From Pleurotus djamor (lineage: Eukaryota; Basidiomycota; Agaricomycetes; Agaricales; Pleurotaceae), in contig JAPEVF010000720.1 in NCBI GenBank assembly GCA_029747585.1, forward strand, positions 1-22,803: DNA of 22,803 nt, in the 5' to 3' direction. The translations under genes were made by a program, and so were the position numbers. Shown here in pieces: positions 1 to 10,403 of the stretch (positions within the stretch are counted from its first letter, which is position 1; each line of letters starts with the position of its first letter). Under the pieces are notes generated by a model. It was not told the origin of the DNA. It did not search any database and saw only the letters and a program-made list of their open reading frames with translations.

Positions 1-970
1 TGTGGTTTGTGGTTTGCGTGAGAGGGTGGGAGAGGGTTGGTTAACTGGTTTGTGGGAGGGTGTGGGACGGTGGTTGGATATGGGTTTTGGTTATCGCCCT
101 TCAACGACCGCCAACTCCGAATTATCCCTGTTGCCGTAAGTAAACCACACGCCCCAAGACAATGAGCCTTGCCTCTCTTAGCTTTCTTTCCCTGCGTCTG
201 CGTTTGTGTGCGTGTGGTCCGTCCGATTCGTACGACGGAGGGATTCAGAGGGACAAGCGTCAGTAGGTGGAGGGGGCAAGCTGAGCGTGAAAGTGAGTCA
301 ACCTGTACGCCTCCCACCCGCCGGTAAATGTTTCAAATTTCGAACCACGACGCAATAAACCGACGGCAACACCCCCAAGTGACTCCAGCGACATAAAACA
401 AAAAAGGGACAAATGGAAATTCGAATAAANTCCAGGGATCAAAAAAGGATCGAAAAAGGGAAAGAAGGGGGGAAAGGGCACTTACCGGCGGTCCTTACCG
501 TTTTGCCGTCGGTACTTTTACTCCCGCTAAATCATTCCATCAATCGTGGTGCATGGAGTAGAGTATAAGGGGGAAAATAATTATATAATACAATTGAAAT
601 TGAATTTACTTACCCCTTGGTTCGGTTGCACACCCTCGGTTCGCATCCTCACATTTTGATTGGCTTTCCTCACCTCGATTCATTGTCCTTGGTTCACGAC
701 ATATGGCATGTTGATGGTTGGGGTTTGGGGTATCAGTGAGGCCTAGGGTGTGCTTCTCTTCGCCCACAAACGATTGCCTCCTTGCGTACTTGCCGCCGGC
801 TTGATTCGAGACTGAGGTGTTCGAGGATAACCTATCAATTACGGTTTACCGGCTTACCCTGATGGCTGATGTAAATCCGGTTTTTGATCCCATCGTTACC
901 GTACATACCGAAGCGGGGTATGGGAAGTTGAGAAGCTGAGAAGTCTCAATCATCTCCGGTCAACCTTCTG

Positions 971-999
971 GTTGGTTGGTTGGTTGGTTGGTTGGTTGG
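971..999. repeat. (GTTG)7 microsatellite
   Basis: Seven perfect tandem copies of the tetranucleotide GTTG. It is the only long perfect microsatellite in the left gene-free region. Confidence 0.9.
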
Positions 1000-1168
1000 C
1001 GTTTAGACTTGAAGGTGATTGGTGCGAGACTGGTGTAGACCTCCGAGTAAGCCGTTTTCCATCTTCCGGACGTTGTCGGTGACTCGTGACAAACATCAGT
1101 TCATGTTGTTCTGGCACTAGCTCCCTAGAGTAGGTTGGGTTTTCATTCAGTGGGTATTCTAACGACGC

Positions 1169-1252
1169 TTTATACGCGCAAATCCCTCTTCTCCTCTGCT
1201 TCTCCTTTGCTTAAGCTTCTCTTCTTCCCTACATATTCTTCTTCCTTCTATT
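1169..1252 (+). promoter_or_regulatory. Possible core promoter: TATA-like element plus CT tract
   Basis: TTTATACGCG near 1170 is followed within 20 bases by about 70 bases that are nearly all C and T on the plus strand. Fungal genes often start transcription just after such a tract. Nothing recognisable as a protein follows, so the call rests on composition alone and any transcript would be non-coding or very short. Confidence 0.2.
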
Positions 1253-1330
1253 CATCTGGGAGTTCGTCGGTATCCTCTTCTCCTCCGCACACCACCGTGT
1301 ACTGATAGAGTACGTCCGAACCGTCAAAAA

Positions 1331-3450
1331 AACCCATAGTTAAATTGTGGTTCGCGCGAGATATTCAAGTCGGGCAAGGATTCCGGTACGTGGAATTATT
1401 CTACCGGTCCATACTGGTCCCTGCCTGCCCATGTCAGTTGTCCCACCTACCCCTCATTTTTCTTTGACTTTCTCCCGGGTTCCTTTGTCGCCCTTAGTAC
1501 CCTTCGACGAACCGGCGGCTCATCTTTATCCTTTATCTTTCGCTCAGGTCCCATGATCCTCGGCGTCGTCTTCGCCGGATGGCTCAACACCGGAAAGGAG
1601 TGAACAATCACGACGACAATCGTCGCTTTTAGTGGCCAGCGGCGGTTCGGTGAGAGGGTTCTGCAGTAAGTCGGTGTATTACTATTACTGGCAATGCGTG
1701 GAGAGGGTGCTGGTGAGAGTTGAATTATTGAATTATTGAATGTTCAAGGTGTCATATCCGAGTACTTATTTACTCTAATACTTAGTAATTACCCAGCATT
1801 CAAAATTCCAAACTGTAGGTGAACTCGGAACTCGGAGCGTTGGGTTCTCTTGTCGAGCTCAGAAACCTTGATGCTTGACGAAAACCCAACGAATTCGTCG
1901 GCTGACTCAATAACGGCTCAAAAGATTCAGGAGAGGAATCTCGAAGAAGATGGAGGGACTCAGGCGTAGGCGCAGGAGACGCCAGGAGTACTCTAACTAA
2001 AGTAAGAGAGTCGGAGAAAGTCAAAGTGAGGGGCGAACGGTTCGGTAGACGACGAACCTTCGATCGCATCACACCGTCACGCAGCTCGAGGAGATGAGGG
2101 ATGAATCGATGATAGAGTATAGCTTCTCGCAACGAGACGAATTGGCTGTCGGTTCGATAGTAGATAGTAGAGGGGGTGTAGTAGAGTAAAGAATACTCTA
2201 CTCGGGATTGTCAGAAAGAAGAATAGTCAATAATAGCCCGTGTCAACGGAGGTACTCTGCAGTAGAGTGAAGTGTAGAGGCCCCGTTTAGTAGACTCGAG
2301 ACCAGCGAACGAAACGCTAGCCGTGGTTGCATCGCTAGGTCCGATGGTGGGGATTGCGAGATAGTGAGTGGATATTGAATATTGAATAGCAAGTGAGCGT
2401 GAAGGTGGTGGTTGAGAATTGGAAATTGGAAATTGGACCCTAGGGTGAGTAGGGTACTCGATTCTTCGTGACTCCTTTTGAGTTCCTTACACCCTGGTTC
2501 GTCCTTGAACGCCTCAAACGCCTCGGTCATCGTGGGCATCACTTTCCTGATAACGATTGAAAGGGTCTGAAGGTCGACCCGCTCAGCTTCGAATGCGGAT
2601 TATGGTTTTCGTTATAATTATCATCATAAGGATAATTGTATGCTCCTAGGAGAAGAGGGGTTTAATGCGATGGGACTTGTAAGTAGAGCATTTTAATTTG
2701 TACGACTGTGATGATTGAAGCTTCCAGGAATACCATGCAATGCGCAATCTACGCGCTCCGAGAGACAGCTCGGTGGAGGCTGAGAAGAAGACGAGGTTGT
2801 GTGGGAGTACGAGTATAGAGTAGGTGAGCAAAGTAGAGAGGGGCAGATAAGGATAGGTATCCTCTCGGTCGAAATGCGACGATTGGCTACGTAGAGTAGA
2901 GTACCCCGAATGGAATGATGATGACTGTCAGAATGGTGTAAATCGATGGGACCGGCGGATGAAGTCGCTCAGTACTCAGGCCTTCAAGCTTCAGGACCAA
3001 ACGTTCAAACACTCACGAGCCCAGCTCATCTGAGAGTAGTTCTGCGCGTATCCCAGCATCCTTTGTATTCGGGGCGTTGGGGATTCAGGCCGAGGGTTTG
3101 AAGTAAGCAAAATGTGAGCTCGGAGACAGAGACTAGGAACGCGACGTGAATCAGAGTAAACAACTTGAACAAAAGAAAGGAACGAACGAACCCATCGGTG
3201 GAGTGATTGACCGCATTACTCTAGTTCGTGCTAGCAAAGACACGAAGACATGGAGTACTCCGATTGGGTCTTGACAACGACACGGAAGTAATGAAGTTAT
3301 TTTTACATTTTTTCGCTTTCGTTTTCGCGTTCAACTCTTCAACGCCGTGGACCTGTGGTATGATCGAACATGCCGGAGACGAATTAGCGGCATACGACAT
3401 GGCGACGTGCGGCCTGCGGTATGGGGCTGCGGCGTCGGCTGTCTTGGGGT
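1331..3450. other. Gene-free stretch rich in TAGAGTA / TACTCTA motifs
   Basis: All open frames are short (110 aa or less) and have no family resemblance. The stretch is dotted with AGAGTA or its complement TACTCT, for example near 1309, 2114, 2184, 2194, 2252, 2817, 2890 and 3214. It also has small local direct repeats: a TTGAATTA type near 1722-1740, and AATTGGA in three copies near 2415-2437. It looks like regulatory or neutral intergenic DNA. Confidence 0.5.
2180..2202. repeat. Perfect 9-bp inverted repeat (hairpin)
   Basis: The arms AGTAGAGTA (2180-2188) and TACTCTACT (2194-2202) are exact reverse complements around the loop AAGAA. The arms carry the same TAGAGTA core that recurs through the surrounding 2 kb. 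It could be a dimeric protein-binding site or chance in a motif-rich region. No U-tract or gene end suggests a terminator. Confidence 0.7.
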
Positions 3451-3980
3451 GAATGTTTGGCGTTTACGTTGATATCGTCCTGACAAGTTGAACGTTGACG
3501 TATGCAAGCCGCCGGCTTGGACCCTGGGATATGGACCCACTAACCCACGTAAGTCAGTAACATAAATAAACATCAAAAACGAAAATGGATGGAGAAAATT
3601 TCCGCCCTGGATATCGGATAAAGAATGAATTCGAACTGATGAGCTCGACACGATCGTTGCGTGTGTGGTATCTTCGACGGGTCCGTGTGTGGCTTGTGGC
3701 AGCGTGGAATGAGTAGTGCGTAGCGTGGAGTCTCGTGGAGTTAACAAGGGTACGATGGTAGGGAAACAGGGAATGAGGTCGAAGGTCGAAGGTCAAGGGC
3801 TCACGAGAGTAGGCGAACCGACACTTGGAGTAGCGTGCAGCCGTGGACTGGACCAGGATGACAGGGACAAGGGAAACGGGAAACGAGGTGTCCGGAAGCA
3901 CGGTTTTTCAGGTGCAAATGACATGTGCAGGTGGTGGGGGTGACTGGTGACCACTTGAGTAGAAACGATTGGACAATTGG

Positions 3981-4210
3981 ACAAAGCAAGTCGCCGACAG
4001 GGACTCACCATGAGGTGAATAGAGGGTTCTTGTTCTTACTAAGAAGAAGGGTAAGGATAAGGATGAGTCGACGGGTTCGTCACGGTTCGTATTTTGTATT
4101 CGTGCGGTTACCCTTCTTACCCTTTGGATAAAAGGTCAAGTTGGGTCGTGTAACGTGTGATGCGTTGGGTCGGGGATCCAAGCGGAGCGGACATGAACCT
4201 GTGAGGATGA
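3981..4210. repeat. Copy 1 of a degenerate ~250 bp duplicated segment
   Basis: It contains four anchors in order at offsets of about 0, 102, 160 and 186 bases. The partner at 5056-5310 has the same anchors at offsets 0, 114, 168 and 193. Between anchors the copies have diverged. No coding capacity is visible. Confidence 0.4.
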
Positions 4211-5055
4211 CGGTTGTGGTGAGCGTGTTGGTGAGAGGTGTCCGAATGTCCGAATGCTTTCCTGAAAATTTCAGCGTCGCATTATTCGCAGAACGATGGA
4301 GTAAAGCATGAGTGCTCACGAAAGGACCTGATTCCTCTTGATGCGGACCTGTTGAAAGACAACCACGACTTTCAGTGCACACCCAACGAGGAGAGCCACT
4401 CCCTTCGGATAGAGACGAATAATTTTCATGGAACATGGAATGTTCCTATCAAGGAAGCTCGCGTTCTGTAGTAAGGGCTACGTAGGCGAGGACGTAGCCA
4501 GAACCTTTACGTGTGAGTTCTGAGTTACCAGCCGGCGGCTTGGACCCTGTCCACCCTGGGATAGCATCAAATGTTCAAAAAAAGACTGAGCCCTGAATGG
4601 TTCGAACGGCTCACCTGGGAGTTTGCTGTTGTTCGTTGTCATTGTGTTGCTGTGCCCTTGTGTCAATAGAAGAGTGTGTGTGTACGTGTGAGTGGAGGTC
4701 TTGTGCGGTACGTCGTGGACTTAAAAAACAGTTGGCAAGGGTTCTCTAGCGTCCAGTCCGCAAACGACGCAGTCAGGTTCTCTGAGGAATTGGCGGTGGA
4801 GAGACTAGGCCGACGCCGAAAGCTTGAGGCTGAGCCTGAGCTTGGGCCAGACATATCCAGCCTATGATCGTCACGCTATACCACGAGATCAACCAACCAG
4901 CACTCGAGACAAGTTATTCGGATCCACGGCTTCGAACGGCGGCTTGGGTGAATGGGATTGTCGCTCGAGCCAGCCCAGTAGAGATTGAATAAACAATACT
5001 CAATATTCAAAACTCGACTGTGGGTATTCGAGCTCAGCAGCTCAGCGCTTCAACA

Positions 5056-5310
5056 ACAAAGCAAGTCGACAGGGTTCATCGACATCCGTGGATAAAGATA
5101 AGGGATAAGTCCATGGGTTACGTGGGTTAGCATATGAATGATAAAATGATAGGACGCGAAATAAACCCACGGTTCGTTTCTTTATTTTCGATAGTTTGCT
5201 TGTCGCTTTTGTGTGACGGCCCTTTGGGTCGTGGTCCGTGGAGTTGTGGAGTCGGTGATCTAAGCGGAGGAAGTTCTCAACAACCTGAAAGACGAGATGA
5301 AATGATGCTG
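5056..5310. repeat. Copy 2 of a degenerate ~250 bp duplicated segment
   Basis: Partner of 3981-4210, with collinear anchors (ACAAAGCAAGTCG, CGGTTCGT..TTTTCG, TTGGGTCGTG, GATCTAAGCGGAG). The small spacing differences fit accumulated indels after an old duplication. Confidence 0.4.
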
Positions 5311-5430
5311 AGGATACGTACGTACGTATTACTCGAGGTTGAGGGATATCTGAACGGCTGGAAAATGCGTGGTCGTGTGAGGCAGGTGCCGGCGTCGACT
5401 CGGAGGCTCAATAGGACTTGATTAATTGAT

Positions 5431-7290
5431 TCTGGCCTGGTCTAGGATGGGATAAACAGTAACGGTCAATAGTGTCACAGGTGACGGCGGCTCGCTGCGT
5501 TTCGTTTTGCTGGAGTGGTCATGTTGCGTGGTAGCGTGGGATGACGAGGGAAACTAGTTTGAATTTGTCGTCAGGGCTTGTCAATGAGGAAAAGAGAGAA
5601 AGGAGCAGGGAACGTGGAACGTACTGGATGGGGTTGGGGTGATGGGTGTGAAGAGCATCAAAACTAGGATAGGAAAGCGGTGGTGAAGACGTAGAGGTGA
5701 GCATTCGACATGAGCGAGCGCAACTTTTGAGCTTGAATATTGGATATTGAATGCACACGTCCGTTTTTTCTCAACACGGAAAGAGAGAAGATTTGGTCTC
5801 CGATATTCGCTCGATGATTCAGCGTACGTCTACGTTCAAGCGTCAACGACTCACGAGGTTCATACGTACTCGTTCTCAGTCCTTCGGACGTTCAGCAGAC
5901 GTATCATAATTCAGGACCATAGCAGAATTCACACGTCAAACCACGGCATGTCCGACCGGTTCGCGTTCGCATTGCGCAGGGTAGCAGCCTGAGTGTGTAG
6001 GGTCGGGCGTGAACGCGTGAGTGCTGAGTAGACAATTTAAATATTCCCAGCTTGACGTCGACCAATGACTTGCGCCGGTGGGAATGAGCAGGGTTCGCTG
6101 TGAGAGAACGAGCGGTTCGCTGCAGTTCGCTGGGGTTGGGAATTTCTACAGAGAAGGCGAGGGACGGCTTCCAGGATCTAGAGCGTGCTTTGTGAAGCTG
6201 TGTTAGAATAGAGTAGGATGGATGGCCCGAAGGAGGTTGAAGTTGGAAGCCGATTGGCTGTGAAGGTGTTGGCTCTGGGACTCCGGGATGTTGGCTATTT
6301 TTTCGGCTATAGGATGAGACAGAGGTCCAGAGAAAGAGGTAGATCATTTGAGCTAGGGACGGCGGTCGACTGGGAAATGTTCGCAGAGAGTTGCAATCAG
6401 CTCGAAGCCAGAACGAAGTCGTAATGAGTGCAAAGACAGGAGGTATAGCCCTATATAATTAGATAAAAGTGAGAAGAATCGGCTAGGTAGGAATGTGGCC
6501 TCGTGAATGTAGAGTACAGGGAAGAGAAGACAGCACTAACGGTCGGGAACTTGGAAGAAAAAGATCGAGCGCTTGTCTGGCGCTTAGTGATCTTTCCTCT
6601 TACCATCCCTGGCTATCTTTGTTATCATCGAACTTGGTTGGCATGCACCTCCGGAGCGCAGGCGACGATACTCCTCAGATATAAGGAAGCTAGCAAAAAC
6701 CGCTCGATCCAACCTCATGAAAGCCAATGAATCGATGTCCCCTCCGTCGATATGGTCGCGCGTGTAACTCTGACTTTCCGACTGTGGCTGGCCTCTTGGT
6801 GTGCTTTGGGTGTACTCGGTGATGACAATAGACCTCCGAAGTAGGTAAGCTCTTCCCTTGAAGTCGGCTTGGAAACCAACTTATCTTTTCGCTTGCGTTT
6901 CCTCCGGTGTTCATTTGGTGTTCTTCAGAAGTGTTGAAAACTAAAGGACGACTGTTTTCGGAATGTTTCGCTTCTAATCTTCATAGACTCCGCTCAGTCG
7001 CCCATCAGAAATCACCGGTAATGTGGACGATATTTCTTGACGATGATGATGAAGAAGGATCGATATTAAGACGAGATTGAGGGACTCAGGGCTTGTGGGC
7101 GGGTCTGTGGGTCCGTGAGGACAAGGACGCGTTCGGTCTCGTGTGAGTTGATGAACTCGTGTTTTGTTGTCTTTCCTGTGACCATACTCAATCCGTATTG
7201 TTCTAGGTATTTCTTCACCGCTTTGGCCTGTAGTAGTGTGCGTTAGATGAAGATGGTTCTCATAGCATCGTCTGGTTCTATGAAAAATAT
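5431..7290. other. Gene-free stretch, nothing recognisable
   Basis: The longest open frame is 147 codons on the minus strand (5904-6347) and resembles no family. I see no RNA gene, no transposon end and no strong repeat. Purine-rich sequence on the plus strand continues from the left. I cannot assign a role. Confidence 0.45.
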
Positions 7291-7317
7291 CTTTGATCGT
7301 TACGTTATGCGCTCAAT

Positions 7318-7482
7318 CTCCCAGTCCACCACAAGTCCAGCCGGACCCCAATGGACCAGAATGTCCAGTGAAAGCCCAGTCTGGACCAAGGCGGACTCCA
7401 GTGGATGCCCAGCTATGCCCAGTTGAGTCCAGCCTAGTCCAGTTAAGTCCACTGAAAGTCCAGCCGGACCAATTACAGCCAT
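7318..7482. repeat. Degenerate GTCCAG-type repeat block
   Basis: About fifteen irregularly spaced copies of GTCCAG, CCCAG or GACCA variants occur at roughly 9-15 base spacing. The block looks like a decayed version of the cleaner minisatellite to its right, with different spacers. Confidence 0.65.
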
Positions 7483-7511
7483 AAGTTCAGTTTCAAAAGC
7501 ATTAAGTTATT

Positions 7512-7856
7512 GTCCAGTGGACAGCCAGTGGACAACCAGTAGATGACCAGTGGGTGACCAGTGGATAACCAGTGGACAACTGGTGGATGACCAGTGGATG
7601 ACCAGTGGGTAGCTAGCTGGTAGTGGATAACCATGGCAGTGGATGACCAGTGGAAGACCTATCTTAACTGTAAGTTGAGTTTGAAAAGCATTAAGCTGTT
7701 GTCCAGCGGACAACCAGCGGACAACCAGTGGACAACCAGTGGACACCCAGTGGACAACCACTGGACAACCAGTGAACAACCAATGGACACCCAGTGGACA
7801 ACCAGTGGACACCCAGTGGACACCCAGTGGATGGCCCAGTGGACAACCAGCTGGAC
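7512..7856. repeat. CCAGTGGACAA / CCAGTGGACAC minisatellite
   Basis: The stretch is a tandem array of a 10-11 base unit CCAGTGGAYAA with variants (CCAGTGGATGA on the left, CCAGTGGACAC on the right). A unique ~35 base leader, AAGTTNAGTTTNAAAAGCATTAAG, followed by the first repeat units occurs twice (7483 and 7672, 189 bp apart). This makes a two-copy higher-order repeat. Long open frames exist on both strands here but are artefacts of repetition. It ends about 220 bp beyond the stop codon of the transposase gene and may be a subterminal repeat of that element. Confidence 0.85.
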
Positions 7857-8075
7857 TTGTCAAGAGGATATGGATATTCTTGCCTTGATAGTTTTTAAGT
7901 ATCCTTGTAAAGTATTAGATAAATTACTTATTAAATCTGATAGATTCTCTATTTAAGATTGCTGTAAGGTAAAAATTTGGTTATAAATGCATGGTAACTT
8001 CATTCAAGTATATCAACCTGCTAGCTTTATAGGGCTCTCCTGCTTTTCTAACTCCCAGTTCTCTGAGTCATCTTG
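7857..8075. other. AT-rich 3' flank of the transposase gene
   Basis: Between the minisatellite and the transposase stop codon lies AT-rich DNA with no open frame of note. It is the likely 3' UTR and polyadenylation region of the minus-strand gene. I could not find an inverted partner on the other side of the gene. Confidence 0.4.
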
Positions 8076-10403
8076 TTAATCTTCATCCATGGAATCCTCT
8101 TCTTCATTCTCATCTTCATCTTCATCTTCATTGTCTTCCTCTTCATCCTCCTCCTCACACACTTCCATTTCCTCTTCTTCATCATCACTAACCATTTCAA
8201 CTTCAGTTTCAACTCCATCTTCATCTAACACTGCCTGGCTATCCTCATGCTCTACCATAGAAGCATTCTCCAAGGTACCATTCTTCTTCTGTCTCTCCTC
8301 TGCCTTCTTTCGCTGCTCAATTTTGGACATGATTCTTTGTGAATGCAAGAATAGCATTACATGAATGGTCCAGTCGAAGTTGGTAACAGTCATCCTGTTT
8401 AAGGTTGACTGAAATCCACCCAGCCAGGCATTCAACTGCTCGCAGGCCTATTAAAGATTATAAGCCAAATTAGAGCCTCAGAGAAAAAAATAAGCTACTT
8501 CAGTGTTGAATGCCCTCTTATAGTATTCCTTGCCTTCCTTGTCTTTGTCCACAATAACGAGATTTGGAGCTGAACCATTAAGGGGAGCAGGATTACACCA
8601 AGTCCGGCACAGGTAGTCTGTGGTCCTGTGGTTGACATAGTGATATGCATCAACAATGAACCGTGTAGTCTTCATCCACTCATTCCACTGGCCCTGGGCT
8701 GCAATATGCTTCAAAAGTGAGCAACCCTTGTCAATAGCAACATAGCTGGGACGAGATGATGGCTCAGCGTAGACTTCTTGGAGGAACTTGAGAATCTTAG
8801 ACTCAGATTCTGATTTGGCGAATTTCCTCCAAGCAATGACAGTCCCACATGGAGCGCAAATGGTTTCAACACAGTAGAAGCGGGGGGCGGAGAAGTAGTT
8901 GTTGTAGGAGGTTCCACTTGGCTGGTCAAGGGTTCCATCATCATGGGGGTGTGATATAGTGGTGGAAGCAGGAAGAAGCCAGTCTTGTTCTTCTTCCTGA
9001 GTTCGACGGAGAACCCTTTGCTTTCCTAGCACAGATAAATTAGCATATCGGGATCGATGCTTCGCCCACCAAGATTGATGCTCTAAGCATGCTTGAGTCT
9101 TTGGAATACTAGGCTTATTACAGCCTTTCACCCTGCATCTCCCATCCATATCCTTATTATGGGTTTCACAGAAAACACCTGTCTGTGCATTGGCAAGAGG
9201 AAGTTCACACCCTTCCATTGCACAATGACGAGGTCCCATAACAATGCCATCAATGACGATGAGCTGGACTGATCCCCCACCCAAAGATGTATCTGACACA
9301 GAATGCTCGGATATTGATGATGTCTCATCATCAATATCCATTGCATCTGAATCATCTACAGATATATGAGATCAATTACATGGTTTGAAATCCAAATAAT
9401 CACCACACTTACCTAATGACATGGGAATATCAGCTGGAATTGTTCCAGTAAACTGTGGAACAGCGTTATGCTCATCATTGCCCACAAGTGCAGCCACATT
9501 ACTGGCGCGAGCCTGCCCCGTAATTGTATCAGCAACAGCTTTATAGGGATGACAACAGTCAGAGCAAGTATGCTGTGTAGCACACCGAATAATCCCTTTG
9601 TCGCCAAGTTGGAGAAAAGCAGATTTGACAAGTTCATCAATTCTGATAGGCTCTGAGAATTTGACTTTTGCCCCGGCTGATGCTGCAAGTTGGCGAATAG
9701 ACTCCGATACAAATGTTTTCCAGACTTGTTCACGTGTTAGAACCAGTGTACCGGCAGAATGTGAGTGAGTGAAGGAAGTGGTCCAGAACTCTGCAATAGC
9801 GGCGTTGGATGCATGAAAGCTATAGAAGGCATTGAGAACTGCCTTTGAGACTGTGCGGTCAACCCAGAGTTGTTTGCCAACTTTAAGGTAGTAGGCATCA
9901 TTGTGAAAGAGAGCTGAGTCTCCAGTGACCTTGCGATCTGGCCAATAGACAGCCTCACAATGGGTGCAAGATGCGGCTAATACCGGAATATCTTCCAAGA
10001 CTTGGCTTCCTCTGAGTAGAGTAACATGGGAGCCATCCCGGCTACGGACTTTCTGAACAAGATAGGTCTGCTGCCCTGGACATTTGCGTGTGGTGCAGCG
10101 AGAGACTGTTGGGGATAGAATGAGAGCTGGTTGAATATCTTGTTGGGCAATGGGAAGAAGTTGTCGATGTGGATGCTGCTTTGTGTCTGAGGCCAAGGAG
10201 AGATCACAAAGTAGTGTATGCATCTTCTGAGCAATCAAAGATGAATGCCGTTGGGGTAAACCAAGGGGTTCGCGTTGGCTCTTCAGAAGAAGTGTTTCAT
10301 ATTTGTCACGCGCCGCTCCGCAGCCCCTGACCCCTGTCCGAACGCCGAAACCTCCGGGATTCGTGCACAGACCATTGGTTGTTTGGTTCGTACTACTCAC
10401 CAA
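8076..10403 (-). CDS. KDZ-type transposase with CxC5 and CxC6 cysteine clusters
   Basis: Probable DNA transposase of the Kyakuja-Dileera-Zisupton group found in mushrooms. The model is complement(8076..8447, 8499..9355, 9413..10403), 739 aa. Both introns (8448-8498 and 9356-9412) have GT-AG ends and keep phase. Residues about 80-210 look like the CxC5 cluster (Cys 103, 108, 146, 149), with more cysteines at 274-284. The CxC6 cluster has Cys/His at about 375-423. Candidate catalytic acids are Asp 539 (VAIDKGC), Asp 566 (FIVDAYHYVNH) and Glu 616 or 619 (NTEACEQLNAWL, formed only after splicing). The last ~50 residues are almost all Asp and Glu. The start is uncertain: residues ~15-30 fall in a sequence that matches the GAACGCC / CCGGGATTCG repeats, so the true N-terminus may begin later (Met 61) or upstream of an unseen intron. 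The frame is intact. The family call comes from motif memory, not a search. Confidence 0.85.

Larger units (their letters stand above)
1..1330. other. Gene-free stretch with low-complexity DNA
   Basis: No open frame here shows a recognisable protein or codon structure. The first ~100 bases are G/T-rich. A (GTTG)7 microsatellite lies at about 971-999. A long pyrimidine-rich tract covers about 1183-1252, preceded by TTTATACGCG near 1170. A TATA-like element followed by a CT tract is the usual look of a fungal core promoter on the plus strand, but no gene follows. One ambiguous base is at 430. This could be promoter or 5' UTR of a gene outside the window, or of a non-coding transcript. Confidence 0.5.
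3451..5430. other. Gene-free stretch containing a degenerate segmental duplication
   Basis: No supported gene. Several short anchors recur in the same order about 1.03-1.08 kb apart. CGGCTTGGACCCTG lies near 3512 and 4537. ACAAAGCAAGTCG lies at 3981 and 5056. CGGTTCGTNTTNTNTTTTCG-like sequence lies at 4083 and 5170. TTGGGTCGTG lies at 4141 and 5224. A GGTCGG(G/T)GATCNAAGCGGAG-like block lies at 4167 and 5249. The pattern fits an old, diverged tandem duplication of about 1 kb. Confidence 0.4.

Noticed and set aside
3331..3901. Overlapping minus-strand frames of 115-138 codons
   Set aside because: Thr/His/Arg-rich translations with overlapping frames on both strands; no sign of selection.
5904..6347. 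147-codon minus-strand frame
   Set aside because: No family resemblance, no introns linking to other frames, and ordinary intergenic composition.
7318..7856. CRISPR-like array
   Set aside because: Units are 10-11 bases with no unique spacers of constant length, and the genome is fungal.
7507..7956. Open frames on both strands across the minisatellite
   Set aside because: The unit lengths keep frames open by chance; the translations are just repeat units.
8089..8364. Plus-strand poly-Ser frame
   Set aside because: Antisense of the acidic tail of the transposase.
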